From: Verticillium longisporum
Taxonomy: Eukaryota > Ascomycota > Sordariomycetes > Glomerellales > Plectosphaerellaceae
Assembly: GCA_019188255.1 (NCBI GenBank)
Contig: JAETXT010000007.1
Coordinates: forward strand, 3,906,001-3,970,000
Direction of reading: 5' to 3'
Length of the DNA: 64,000 nt
The notes beneath the pieces were generated by a model. That model saw only the letters and a list, made by a program, of their open reading frames with translations. It was not told where the DNA came from and made no database searches. Below are positions 44,826-55,044 of the stretch, in pieces. Each line of letters begins with the position of its first letter. Position 1 is the first letter of the stretch. Position numbers and translations under genes: made by a program.

Positions 44826-45726
44826 GATGTGTGTGTCGTATGGATGTGTCGTCGTGGTGGCGTGTCGGGAGTCGGAGTCGAGGGTAGGAGGAACTTGTCT
44901 CGCCGTCGCTGGCGAGGTCAATGAGTGTTCTCTGCGATGCCAATGGTCTCTGCGATGCCAATGGATCAATCGATGGTGCCTCACCTATGGCCACGGCATG
45001 CCAGCCGGAGTGAGGGGCGGATGAGCGTTGGGAAGGTATGGCGAGGCTGTTGAAGGCACACGGGTTGCCGGCGTCGAGGAAGGACCGAAGCAGCCAAATT
45101 TGTCTTTGTCGCGCGACGATGCAAGTACGACCGACCGGCTTTGGGCGATGCGTGACGTTGACTGGCTCCGTGGCCGTGAGAAAAGTGGAATCACAAGTCA
45201 TCGCATCAATGCAGCGTCCGATTGGTGGTGGTTCTAGGGTGGATCTTTCCTCAAGGCACCGGTACGTACCTCGGAGTTTGACTGAATGTGCGAGGCTCGA
45301 CCTGCGCCTGCTGGGACCTGCACCGCGCAGCATCCTGCAGCGCCTCCGGGGCATCCAGCGGGGCATTCAGCGCCCTCCGGGGCATTCAGCGGGGCATTCA
45401 GCGCGCTCCAGGGCTCCCGCTGCGCTAATTGCCCTGTGGCCGGTCATGATGGCTGCTTGGGCCTTCCCGCGCCTGCTCCATCCCAGCACTCTCCGATTTT
45501 TGGCGAACACGCGACAAACGACGGAGATTTCTGCCAAACCCCATCATAGCTTCTATCGCACGTCGCCATCTGGCTTGGTCGCACGACATCAACATAGCCC
45601 CGCTGCAGACTTTCCATACATTCTTCGCCAGTCACCCGTCTCTGACCCAGAGTCTCTCGACCAACCCAGATCGACATCACCGCGACAACCTCCATCGCAG
45701 ACGGAGGCTCTCCAGCCCCTCCCACC
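44826..45726. other. intergenic region with a short minisatellite
   Basis: Divergent promoter region for the flanking genes. It carries GGGCATTCAGCG-type repeats at 45347-45410 and a duplicated TGGTCTCTGCGATGCCAA element near 44930-44962. Confidence 0.5.
45347..45410 (+). repeat. GGGGCATTCAGCG minisatellite
   Basis: Four imperfect copies of a 13-20 base unit containing GGGGCATTCAGCG; the first copy has a C for a T. Confidence 0.7.
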
Positions 45727-47221
45727 ATGAGCGACCTTGACCGGTACGCATGCTTCTTTTCCCTTTCCCGCCTCTCCACAGGCGGCGCCCTCGCATCACA
45801 ACCCGCTGACCGCTGACTGAGTGTACTTGCAGGGCCATCGCGCAACTGCGCGCCTGTCGGCCGATCCCCGAGGCCGAGGTCCGCCAGCTCTGCCACAAGG
45901 CGCGCGAGCTCCTGATCGAAGAGGGCAACGTCGTCACCGTCACGGCGCCTGTTACGGTATGCATAGCGGGAGCCTGTGGGCTTATTTCGGAGTTTATTTT
46001 TTTATTTTTTTTTATGAGGGGTTCTAATCCTCCCAGATCTGCGGAGACATCCACGGCCAGTTCCACGACCTGATGGAGCTCTTCCGCGTCGGCGGCGATG
46101 TGCCCGACACAAATTATCTCTTCATGGGTCAGTCCCCTGCCCTGCCCTGCTGCTCTGTCCTGCTGCCAATGCTGACACGCCCAGGCGACTTTGTCGACCG
46201 CGGCTTCTACTCCCTCGAATCCTTCCTCCTCCTCCTCTGCCTCAAGGTCCGCTACCCCGACCGAATGACGCTGATCCGGGGCAACCACGAGTCCCGACAA
46301 ATCACAACAGTCTACGGCTTTTACGACGAGTGCATGCGAAAATACGGCTCCGCCAACGTCTGGCGCTACTGCTGTGACGTCTTCGACTACCTCGCTCTCG
46401 GCGCCATCGTCCTCGGCACCTCCCAGCAGCTCTCGCCGAGCCCTGGACAGAAGCCCATCGACGACCAGATCGAGATCGAAGTGTGCGACCAGACGGGCAA
46501 CCTCATCAGCAGGTTCCACAGGGTCACAGGCCGCCTGCCGTCGCCCGAGCGAGAGCCCGACCCCGACGCCCCTCAGGCCGGCGACAAGACGGGGCCCCCC
46601 GGCAGCGGCGCCTCAGGGAGCAGCGGCGGCAGCGTCGGCAACCCCAGCGGCGCCGTCCTCTGCGTCCACGGCGGCCTCAGTCCCCTCGTCGACAGCGTCG
46701 ATAAGATCCGCCTGCTCGACAGGATACAGGAGGTGCCCCTCGAGGGCGCCCTGTGCGACCTGCCGTGGTCCGACCACATCGACATTGTCGGCTCGGGCCT
46801 CTCGCCCCGCGGTGCCGGTTTCTTGTTTGGCGCTGACATTGTCAAAGTCTTCAACCACCGCAACGACATTTCCCTCATTGCCCGCGCCCACCAGCTCGTC
46901 ATGGAGGGCTTCAAGGAGATGTTCGACTCGAGCATCGTCACCGTCTGGTCCGCCCCCAACTACTGCTACCGCTGCGGCAACGTCGCCGCCCTGCTCGAGC
47001 TGTGCGAGGACCAGTCCGGCGCCGGCTTCTTCGCCCGCAGCAACGGCGACCTCAACCGCAGCACCGGCGGTGCCGCCGCGCCTGGCACCAAGAGCGCCAT
47101 GCAGGATCTCGAGGCCCTGCCGAGGAACGGCCCGGCGCGCCGGTATCGCGTCTTTCAGGCCGCGCCCCAGGATTCGCGCGGTATGCCCGCGAAGAAGCCG
47201 GTCGCGGACTACTTTTTGTAA
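45727..47221 (+). CDS. pph3: serine/threonine phosphatase PP4 catalytic subunit (Pph3-like) with fungal inserts
   Basis: PP2A-family phosphatase; PP4 acts in DNA-damage recovery and checkpoint reversal. Four exons: 45727-45743, 45833-45956, 46037-46127 and 46185-47221, giving 422 residues. All metal and catalytic motifs are present: [50 protein letters not shown], the Arg/His-bearing [11 protein letters not shown] and [12 protein letters not shown]. It ends in KKPVADYFL, the carboxyl-methylated PP2A-family tail in its PP4 form. SDLDRAIAQLR at the N-terminus and [10 protein letters not shown] also match PP4 rather than PP2A or Sit4. Compared with human PP4 (about 307 residues) there is a disordered Pro/Gly/Ser insert of roughly 75-80 residues before CVHGGLSP and a shorter one ([11 protein letters not shown]...) before the tail. 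A TAP42-like partner is encoded at 12157. Confidence 0.92.
45744..45832 (+). other. pph3 intron 1
   Basis: GTACGC donor and TTGCAG acceptor, 89 bases; the split Arg codon completes SDLDRAIAQ. Confidence 0.8.
45957..46036 (+). other. pph3 intron 2
   Basis: GTATGC donor and TCCCAG acceptor, 80 bases; joins TAPVT to ICGDIHG. Confidence 0.85.
46128..46184 (+). other. pph3 intron 3
   Basis: GTCAGT donor, TGCTGACA branch site and GCCCAG acceptor, 57 bases; joins YLFMG to DFVDRG. Confidence 0.85.
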
Positions 47222-47594
47222 AACTAACAATACATTCGACTCGGATTTTCGAGCCTCTTGTCACGAGGCTCTGGTTGTTGTCTTTGTCCTTCTTCTTTGT
47301 CGCTCGTCCTTTTTATTTTTCCAAAGCATCGGAGTTGGGTCGGGTTGCCACACGGCGCCGCGAGGGGACACGGAAAGCCCTGTGATGACACTCAGGCAGT
47401 CTGGATCACGGGGGTCGGGCTTACATCTTGCAGCGAAACAAGCTCTGGCTGACGGATAGAAAGAAGCTTTTTTTCACATGAACGCTATAAATACAATCCG
47501 CGTTGCCACCATGCTGTTGTCTGCATCTCCTCTATACATAGGCGTCTCATCTACCCAGGCGAAAACGAGTCTCTAACCCCCTCTCAGAAGCACG
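47222..47594. other. convergent intergenic region
   Basis: 3' flanks of pph3 and the next gene; nothing else recognised. Confidence 0.45.
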
Positions 47595-48430
47595 CTACAC
47601 AACCCAAACCTCCGTCTCTCCATCCGTCACCTTCCGCGGCTCCCAGTTCACCGCATGGAAGTACCGACACTCAAGACGCGCCGCCCGGTCCAGCTGCCGC
47701 AGCCACTTGACAAACGCCCGCGCATAGCTGTCGTGGATGAAGATGCGCGCGCACCGCGCCGCGACCTCGCGCCGGTACGCCGGCGGATCAGCCACGAACC
47801 TGCGCAGCCCGGCGGCGTACTTTTTCGTGTTCTTCATATTGAACAGCTTGCGCTGCTGCGCCTGGCCCTCGCGCAGCCGCGCCTGCACGTCGCGCTCCGC
47901 CGCCGCCGCCTGCGCCGGCGTCATGTCCGTGACGCGCGCGTCGACGCCGTCGAGGTCGAGCCGGTCGAGCCGCTTGATGATGTAGCCGAGCGCGCCGTAC
48001 CGCCCGGCGTCGCCCGGCGGGAACGCGCTCATGCGCGCCGCGAGGCTGACGAGGTTGAGCATGCCGGCCGCCAGCTCCGCCGTGGCCCGGTCGTCGGGCG
48101 CGTATTCCTTCTTGATGTGCGCCTCGCGGATGGCCCGCGGCGTCGGGAGCACGGGGCTCTTTTGCTCGTTGGCCGTGTCGCGCCGCTCCTGCTCGGCCTG
48201 GCGTCGCTGTTCGGCCGGCGTGAGGTCGGCGGGCGGCTCGGGGGCGGGGACGCGGCGAGCTGGTCGGGTTTGGAGAGAGGTGGTGGGTTTTGTTTTGACG
48301 ACGACGAGCTCTTGCGTCTTTTCGAGTCAGAACGAGGCGTGTCGTCCTTGACTTGGTCCTCGAAGCGGACCTTTCGCTTCTGGCGGAGGGCCTTCTTGAC
48401 CGCACCTCCATCGTCTTTCCTCCCGGTCAT
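47595..48430 (-). CDS. unidentified basic, probably nuclear protein, one frameshift
   Basis: Start at the ATG 48430 (MTGRKDDGGAVKKALRQKRKVRFED). The first 60 residues are basic and Ser-rich (KRRKSSSSS), as in nucleolar or nuclear proteins. The frame then shifts somewhere around 48240-48300 (an A4 run is at 48293-48296), and the rest continues in another frame: a charged Arg/Gln/Glu helix (LTPAEQRRQAEQERRDTANE) and SPVLPTPRAIREAHIKKEY. A helical domain follows (AGMLNLVSLAARMSAF, GALGYIIKRLDRLDLDG, KKYAAGLRRFVADPPAY, IFIHDSYARAFVKWLRQLDR), then CRYFHAVNWEPRKV. One added base gives 279 codons. I do not know the family; ribosome biogenesis is a guess from composition only. A frameshift is better supported than an intron because the joining region stays coding-like. 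Confidence 0.55.
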
Positions 48431-49130
48431 GGTAGTTGAGCTGGTATGCGACTGATGTGACAATCGAATGGAAAAGTATGCAGATTTCCCTGGCAAGTCG
48501 GGTCTTCTTTAGAGTCAATTGACGCGTGTCGAGTCTTCAGGTCTGGAGACCGGGTGTTTCCCGTCGAGTCCCTGCTAGATATGAGTGAATTGGATTCACG
48601 TCTCTTCTTTGTTCACCGCGCGCAGCAAGCCTGTCCGCAGCGCATCGCATGAGCGAGCTTGGGCCCGGACTGATACCGTTCACTTCTGCAGTCGGGCTCT
48701 CGTGCCTCGGGCATCAATCGAGGACCAAAGTCTGATGGTATCTGAAAAAGTAGGTATCTGACAAAGTAGGTATCTGACAAAGTAGGTATCTGACAAAGAA
48801 CGGTAGGCTATAGTTATATCTGTACTCTGGCTCTGCAATGGGAATTTGGCGGTGAACAATGAAACACGTGTTCTCCGCGTCTAATGTGGCTTCTTGGTAT
48901 GTCTTCTTTGTTTGTCCTTCGCCAGGAATGGCAACGGGATTTCACGTCCTATCAACATGAAGGTGCCAGTGATGGAATTAGATATCGGATTCTTTGTTCT
49001 TTGGGCATATTCACAGCAGAGAGACCATGTAGTGGCAGCCTATTGTATTTTGTATTTTTAACACCGAGGAGCACCATGAAAGGCTTGGGCAATTCTATTC
49101 GATTCACGTGTGCGGGCTCCCTGCTCTGGG
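48431..49130. other. intergenic region with a tandem repeat
   Basis: No gene recognised. It holds a GGTATCTGACAAAGTA tandem array. Confidence 0.5.
48737..48800 (+). repeat. tandem repeat, four copies of a 16-base unit
   Basis: Unit GGTATCTGACAAAGTA; the first copy has GAAAAAG in place of GACAAAG and the last is truncated. Head-to-tail without spacers. Confidence 0.85.
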
Positions 49131-49886
49131 TCACCAGCTGCTCAGCCAGTGGCTCATAGCCTTGACATGGAACTCATCCAGCATGACCCTTTCGAGCTCG
49201 GCCTTCCTCTCCAACAGCACTTGAGCCTGCTCATCCCCCATCGAAGCCTGGAAACGACCTCTGGCCGTGCGAAACCTGCGCCGGCAAGCCTCCAGTTTGA
49301 TCTCTGCCGTCCTTCGCAGCTCTTCCTCGTGGCAGCAAAAGCACAGGTCTGGAATGACACCTCCGTCCGGGATCGTGGCCGGGATCAGATAGATGCTGCC
49401 CTCTGTCATTCGTCTGAGTTGTATCTTGTGCCCGCACTTGCGGTACACCAACCGATGGCGACAGAACGGGCACGTATCGTGCTCCTCGAACCAGGTTGAC
49501 AAACACCCTGCGCACGCGAGATGGCCGCAGGGCATGATGGCCGGCGTCCTGTTGTCCTTGTCTGTTTGACCTGCCAAACGAGCGCTGTCGCCTTCGGGTG
49601 AGAGGCTCAAAACAGATACTCTGCAAATGGTACAGACTATATCCGGGGGTCCGTCAACGAGAAATGTGATTTGGGGACAGGGCACAAAGGACTTGTCAAG
49701 TGTGCCGGTGCGATCAGGCCTGAGCCATGCGCTTATCCGCGGCAGCCATGATTGGAGCATCGACTTTGGTCCTTGCTCTGGAATACAAGCCTCGTCTATG
49801 TCGGTTTCTTGTCTTGCTTCCTCTCGAGTCCTCCTCCTCGATGTGAGGTAGCGCCGTTGGGCTTTCTCCAGCTTGGTGAGGATCAT
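49131..49886 (-). CDS. RING-finger protein (C3HC4), probable E3 ubiquitin ligase
   Basis: 251 residues from the ATG at 49886, single exon. A RING domain lies at residues 85-142: CTIC (85-88), CGH at 120-122, C125, C128 and CPFC (139-142), with a 31-residue first loop rich in Ser and polar residues. CGHLACAGCLSTWFEEHDTCPFC is the usual E2-binding half of a RING. A charged helical N-terminus (KAQRRYLTSRRRTREEARQ) precedes it. A C-terminal region with one more CxCC cluster (LCFCC, 182-186) and a long Arg/Glu helix (RFQASMGDEQAQVLLERKAELERV) follows. A helical tail next to the RING suggests dimerisation. Substrates unknown. Confidence 0.78.
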   Translation of the reverse strand: MILTKLEKAQRRYLTSRRRTREEARQETDIDEACIPEQGPKSMLQSWLPRISAWLRPDRTGTLDKSFVPCPQITFLVDGPPDIVCTICRVSVLSLSPEGDSARLAGQTDKDNRTPAIMPCGHLACAGCLSTWFEEHDTCPFCRHRLVYRKCGHKIQLRRMTEGSIYLIPATIPDGGVIPDLCFCCHEEELRRTAEIKLEACRRRFRTARGRFQASMGDEQAQVLLERKAELERVMLDEFHVKAMSHWLSSW

Positions 49887-50486
49887 TGCGAGTACCTAGA
49901 GAGTGGAGAGTCGGGCGGAACTTGTTCTGACAGCTTTGGCTTTCTGAAGATGGTGCATTATGTTTACTGCTACTCCATTTCAGAGGCCATTCCTGATTGT
50001 GTTGACGGCGATGAGACGTGATATGTCCAAGGCCATCACTGCACAGCCCTGTTGATCCTTGACCAGAGTTCGGACATGTCGCTTGCTTTTGCCTACAGGA
50101 GACACAACCACCCTAGGTGCAGACACTCTACTTTGAGGGCCGGCACAGTCTTCTTCTGGGGTGCTGGGGAGGTATGAAAGCGTTCGGTGAGAATCATCAA
50201 TCAAGGCTCTTTGTCGCTCCGACCACGCCACTTCCTTGGTGGCACCATCACTTGAGATGGTTCTTTATGTTATGCACCTTCAGTTTCCAAGAAACAGCCA
50301 TTCCGCCAAGCGCCTGCTACAAAGGAAGATGCTCTAGCCTTGGGACGCCCACCCGAGCACTGGCTGGCGAAAAGCATGAAGATGCAATGGACCCCCTCGC
50401 AGACCGTCCTCCCATCAGGTGCACCAACGAACCATCTTCCGATGACTGCTCCCAAAGTCCTCCTCAACCACGGTATCGCCCTCACC
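49887..50486. other. intergenic region, divergent promoters
   Basis: No gene accepted. ATGs upstream of 50487 do not join a better start for the cupredoxin gene. Confidence 0.4.
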
Positions 50487-51165
50487 ATGAAGTACTCCTT
50501 CGCTGCTGGCCTGCTTGGCGCAGGGGTGGCCGCAAAGACCATCGGGATCAACGTCGCCAGCATCCCGCTCTCCTTCTTGCCCGACCAGATCGCCGCCGAC
50601 GTCGGCGACGTGCTCGAGTTTCACTTCTACCCGCAAAACCACAGCGTCGTGGCGGGCGGATACGGGGCGCCCTGTTCTCCCCTCGACGAGGGCGGGTTCT
50701 TCTCGGGTTTCGTGCCTGTTGCGTCGGGCAAGAATGCAAGTCGACCCAACAACTCCTTCCCGATGCACACGCTGACCCGCACGATAGGAGGAGGTCTTCA
50801 AGGTCACCGTCAACGACACGGCGCCCATCTTCTTCTACTGCAGCCAGGGACAGCACTGTGCCATGGGCATGGTGGGGGTGGTGAACCCGACGATCAACCA
50901 GACACTGCTGGCGTACACGCAGAACGCCGTGGGGCGGAACTCGTCTTCGCCCGTCGAGGCGTTTGGGGGCGAGCTCGGGACGGCTTCGTCTGCGGATGAC
51001 ATGGCTGGCAACGGCGCCGGGGATGCAGTTCCCTCGGGTGAGGCGGAATCGACTGGTGGGAGCGCGCGTGAGGGCAGCGATAGCTTGGCCAGCTCGGTCC
51101 ACTTGTCTGGGATGAGGATCCTTGGGTCTCTCGGCGTGGCTTTGCTCTTGGCGGGCAGCGTCTAA
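50487..51165 (+). CDS. extracellular cupredoxin-like protein, probable GPI anchor, GC-AG intron
   Basis: 208 residues from exons 50487-50735 and 50788-51165. Signal-like N-terminus MKYSFAAGLLGAGVAAKT. The cupredoxin fold occupies residues 20-130: GDVLEFHFYPQNHSVV (the NHSV His copper ligand), CSPLDEGGFFSGF, and after the intron VFKVTVNDTAPIFFYCSQGQHCAMGMVGVVNP, with Cys and His of the blue-copper site. A Ser/Gly/Ala-rich stalk and a hydrophobic C-terminus (ILGSLGVALLLAGSV) fit GPI attachment to the wall. The family is common among fungal extracellular serine-rich proteins, sometimes related to appressoria; the role here is unknown. The intron starts with GCAAGT, not GT, and is the only choice that keeps frame. 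Confidence 0.8.
50736..50787 (+). other. GC-AG intron of the cupredoxin gene
   Basis: GCAAGT donor, CGCTGACC branch site and CGATAG acceptor, 52 bases. The nearby GT alternatives lead exon 2 into a wrong frame. Confidence 0.7.
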
Positions 51166-51358
51166 CATGTCTTGTCCTGGGGACTCTGCCATGGTCCCGT
51201 CACTGATGGAGAGATGCGTCACAGTGCGGCAGATGGACAGCGGATGTAAAGCATCATGTCTCTCATATCATTTGGTCGTATTCATGTGTCATGATACCAT
51301 GTGTGATGATATCATGTGTGATGATTCGAATCATGCCTCCATCTTCTGATGGAGGCCC

Positions 51359-51846
51359 TCATGAAACATGCGCGCCTCGCCGAACCTGACCATTAGACTG
51401 CCTCCACCACGTTGACAACCCATAGAGGCCCGTTCCATACCAAAGTAGAGCTGAGAGGCGGCTGGCTTGAATTGACAGAGCGAGGGGCACATTCGTGGCC
51501 CCGGATTCGACGAGTCGAGGTTCGCGGAAAACAGCGAGTATGAGATACCAAAGGCACGCGCATATCAAGTCCACACAGGCCATTTGGGGTCCGAATGGGC
51601 TGTGGTAGCAGATCTTGGCGTAGCAGATGGCGGTGATGCCGAAAAGCACGGCCCAGTCGCCGTGGTCGGCTTCCCCTGTTGACATGGAGTCGAGGACGGC
51701 GGGGCGCATCATGATGACCATGCTGGCAAGAACCATCTGGACCAGCCGAAGGATGCCGATGATGGTGGGTGGCCGGGCAGCGCCAGAGTGGTGATGGACA
51801 CGTTGGCGGGTCGATAGGACCCTGGTGTTCTCAACGGGCTGCTGCA
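51359..51846 (-). CDS. four-span small membrane protein, MARVEL-like topology
   Basis: 162 residues from the ATG at 51846 (MQQPVENTRVLSTRQ). Four hydrophobic segments: TIIGILRLVQMVLASMVIMM, WAVLFGITAICYAKICY, MACVDLICACLWYLILAVF and ASRLSALLWYGTGLYGLSTWW. A basic N-terminus and short tails fit a MARVEL-like or tetraspan protein of the fungal plasma membrane. The open frame extends upstream without clear coding composition, so an earlier start cannot be excluded. I assign no function. Confidence 0.6.
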
Positions 51847-52868
51847 TTGCAGTGTATGGGTGTCTTGAATGTGTGGTTAGCTGTGGATGTATGGTTTCTC
51901 GAATATCTTGTTGGGGAGTCCTGGTCATGAGACTACGATTCCGAAAAACGTGATATAGTAGTGTATTATTTATAGTTATATCATGTTGGATATCTGCGTC
52001 ATGTATCGAACTCTGGTGCTGCATCACTGACGCCTCCGCCAGGGTTGTCATCTCCTTCGCCGTCAGCCCAGGTGACGGGGATTTCATGGCGATGCGGGCA
52101 GGGGAGTGAAGTGGTGCCACTGGTGAAGGGATGTGCCAGCAGTGAATGGGAGGCAACCGGTGCTGGAGTGATTTCGCATGACACGAAATTCGAGGCTCAT
52201 TCAAGCATACTTTTTAAACCAGATTGCCTGCTGTCAGTTGCGTCAATGATGGGAGATGTCGTCTGTTGCATGAGAGGGACAATGATCCTGCTGGGGAGCA
52301 GGACTGAAAAGGACATCTCTACAGAAGGTGAAGGATAGTATCACAAAGAGAAAGTCAAGTGCATGAGAGCCCAGGTCTCTTGCCCGATGTTGACATGTCG
52401 ACTCCACGATGTGGGTTGACTCCACGATGTGGTTTGCTGGGACTCTGGGAGTATCTCGCTGCCCTCCCACTCGGCTTACCTAAGGCTGACCTCCCACTCG
52501 GCTTACCTAAGGCAGCCCAAGGCACCTCAGGTCTAAGGCAGCCCAAGGCACCTCAGGTAGCAAGGGGTAGGTACAGTACCTACCATGGCATCGGCATCGT
52601 TCGGCATTCGGACAGCGGGTGCTCACGTCACTTGTCACTTGGCACTTGGCGGGCGCTGCCCTGACGAAGATGCCCCGTCGGTGCCAGAACATGCGTCCGA
52701 TCACATCGACCCGGCCACGACCGAATTCTCGCCCTCCATTGGCTTTACGTTGCATCACGCTTCCTGCATACGTCTCATGAACAGCCACGACGGCATAGCC
52801 CTTCTCGTTTGCTTTGGTTCCGCCTTGGAGAATATTGCTTAGACTTCTGCATGTTATAGACCGCGACT
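51847..52868. other. intergenic region with short duplications
   Basis: Promoters of both flanking genes. It contains duplicated GACTCCACGATGTGG (near 52398-52430) and CTCCCACTCGGCTTACCTAA and AAGGCAGCCCAAGGCACCTC units (52463-52558). Confidence 0.55.
52465..52560 (+). repeat. two adjacent direct duplications
   Basis: CTCCCACTCGGCTTACCTAA occurs twice and AAGGCAGCCCAAGGCACCTC occurs twice in tandem. Confidence 0.8.
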
Positions 52869-54803
52869 ATGCGCCCTTGCGCCGCCTCTGCCCCGCTTCG
52901 CAGCCTTCGACTCAACGCGCCTGGTGGCATCGTGTTGCCGAGGCTGAGGCAGGGTCGAGGTCGCACGATATGCACAGCGTGCCTCTGTCGACCGAGCCAG
53001 ACGTTTGGAGCGCGAGCCACGAGGCAGGGTCATGTCGCTGCACCACGCCTGCACCCGGCGCCTCGCTCCTCTCGAGAGCACGTGGTGAAGAGATTGGCCT
53101 CGACGGTCGCCGCGGCGAATACCAAGAATGGTAAGGCGAAGCCAGCAGAGCAGCGGCCAAACCTGTGACAGACCGACAAGGCTGACAATGCGCAGTGAGA
53201 AACCACAATCGCGGGCCGTTGCAAGAGTACGACCACCGCGTCGAGACTGGCGCCCTGCGAAACGACGAGCATCAGAGGGGTGAGCAGGTCCAGAACCAGC
53301 CACAGAGGCTGTCGCAACGCCCCAGCTAACTATTCCCGCGTCCCAGGCATCATCGAGAGCCTGCAGCATCTCCATGATGAACTGGCAAACTACGCAGCGC
53401 CGGCCGTCGTACACCCCGACCTCGAGTCTCTCAAGCCCTCCAAGTCCATCTTCGGCTCCCTCTTCGGCCGAGGCAAGCCGGGCAAGGCCAAGATCGGCGC
53501 GATACCCAGCAACCTGCCTCGCGGGCTCTACCTCTACGGCGACGTCGGCAGCGGCAAGACCATGCTGATGGACCTCTTCTACGACACGCTGCCGCCGTCT
53601 GTCAAGTCCAAGACGCGCATTCACTTTCACAACTTTATGCAGGACGTCCACAAGCGGCTCCACAAGATGAAGCTCGAGCACGGCAGCGACGTCGACGCCG
53701 TGCCCTTCATCGCCGCCGACATTGCCGAGCAGGGCAACGTGCTCTGCTTCGACGAGTTCCAGTGCACCGACGTCGCCGACGCCATGATCCTGCGACGGTG
53801 AGAGAAGACCCAACCACGCCAGGCGGGCCTTCCCCGCCAGGCGACCTCCCCCGCCAGGCGACCTCCCCCCTTGAACTGCAAAACAACCACTGACACAGTC
53901 CTCGACAGGCTCCTCGAATCGCTCATGTCGCACGGCGTCGTGCTCGTGACGACATCCAACCGCCACCCCGACGAGCTCTACAAGAACGGCATCCAGCGCG
54001 ACTCGTTCCTCCCCGCGATCCAGCTGCTGAAGAACCGGCTGCACGTCATTAACCTCGACTCGCCGACCGACTACCGCAAGATGCCGCGGCCGCCGTCGGG
54101 CGTGTACCACACGCCGCTCGACGCGCACGCGCAGTCGCACGCCGCCAAGTGGTTCCGCTTCCTCGGCGACCCGGCGCACGACGGCGGCGCGCCGCACGCC
54201 GAGACGCAGCACGTCTGGGGCCGCGAGATCCACGTGCCGCGCGTCAGCGGCACGTGCGCGTGGTTCACCTTTGACGAGCTCATCGGGCGGCCGACGTCGG
54301 CGGCCGACTATCTCGAGCTCGTGCGCCACTACGACGCCTTTATCGTCACCGACGTGCCCGGCATGACGTACCGCCAGCGCGACCTCGCGCGCCGCCTCAT
54401 CACCTTTCTCGACGCCGTCTACGAGTCGCACGCCAAGCTCGTCCTGACCACCGAGAAGCCGCTGACCGAGCTCTTCCTGTCGCGGGCCGAGATGGAGGAG
54501 TCGCTGCGCGCGGGGGGCCAGCAGGGCCGGGATGCCGCAGACACGAATCAGCAGCACGACACGGACGCCGCCGTCGGCCACCTGCTCGAGGACCTCGACC
54601 ACAACATTGACCAGATCAAGGGCTCGAACCTCTTCTCCGGCGAGGAGGAGGCGTTTGCCTTTGCGCGCGCCCTCTCGCGGCTGAGCCACATGGGCAGCAA
54701 GGAGTGGGTCGAGCGGGGCATGGGGCTCGAGGCGCAGGGCGGCAAGAAGGACCGCGACGACTGGGCCAAGGTGCGCAGTCGCCAGATGGAGGACAGCATG
54801 TAG
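52869..54803 (+). CDS. afg1: AFG1-like mitochondrial AAA-type ATPase
   Basis: AFG1/LACE1 proteins are mitochondrial P-loop ATPases that help degrade or assemble cytochrome oxidase subunits. Exons 52869-53130, 53196-53279, 53347-53797 and 53909-54803 give 563 residues. The first 70 residues are Arg-rich and acid-poor (MRPCAASAPLRSLRLNAP), a mitochondrial presequence. Then PLQEYDHRVETGALRNDEHQRGIIESLQHLHDEL, Walker A GDVGSGKTMLMDLFYDTLP, RIHFHNFMQDVHKRLHKMK, Walker B NVLCFDEFQCTDVADAMIL, VVLVTTSNRHPDELYKNGIQR and, further on, YDAFIVTDVPGMTYRQRDLARR. The C-terminus carries LSRLSHMGSKEWVERGMGL. All introns are GT-AG and phase-consistent; the third contains a small tandem repeat. No break found. 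Confidence 0.92.
53131..53195 (+). other. afg1 intron 1
   Basis: GTAAGG donor, GCTGACAA branch site and GCGCAG acceptor, 65 bases. Confidence 0.75.
53280..53346 (+). other. afg1 intron 2
   Basis: GTGAGC donor, AGCTAACT branch site and TCCCAG acceptor, 67 bases; joins NDEHQRG to IIESLQHL. Confidence 0.85.
53798..53908 (+). other. afg1 intron 3 with a tandem repeat inside
   Basis: GTGAGA donor and TCGACAG acceptor, 111 bases. It contains three copies of CCGCCAGGCGACCTCCCC-like units at about 53818-53872. Confidence 0.8.
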
Positions 54804-54895
54804 CATGTATACCCTGGAGTTGTTGGCGTATCACCATGTCACGCTTTATTCTATTCGTTTGTTCTTTCTAGATTTTTGGAGATGATTTTTCTTTT

Positions 54896-54968
54896 TCTTT
54901 TTTCTTAAAGGAAATTTTTTTCTTAAAGGAAATTTTTTTCTTAAAGGAAATTTTTATCTTAAAGGAAA
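54896..54968 (+). repeat. tandem repeat CTTAAAGGAAATTTTTTT, four copies
   Basis: A T-rich 17-18 base unit, TTCTTAAAGGAAATTTTT, is repeated four times with T-run length differences, just past the afg1 stop. Confidence 0.85.
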
Positions 54969-55044
54969 AAACATATGATGGCACATAACAAGATACACCG
55001 AGCACGCCTAGTAGATGATTGCACATGACAAAATACACCACAGC

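Noticed and set aside
48737..48800. possible CRISPR-like repeat
   Set aside because: Repeats are directly adjacent without spacers, and the genome is eukaryotic.
52854..54806. 650-codon open frame antisense to afg1
   Set aside because: It crosses the introns of the sense gene and has Arg/Ala/Val-rich shadow composition.
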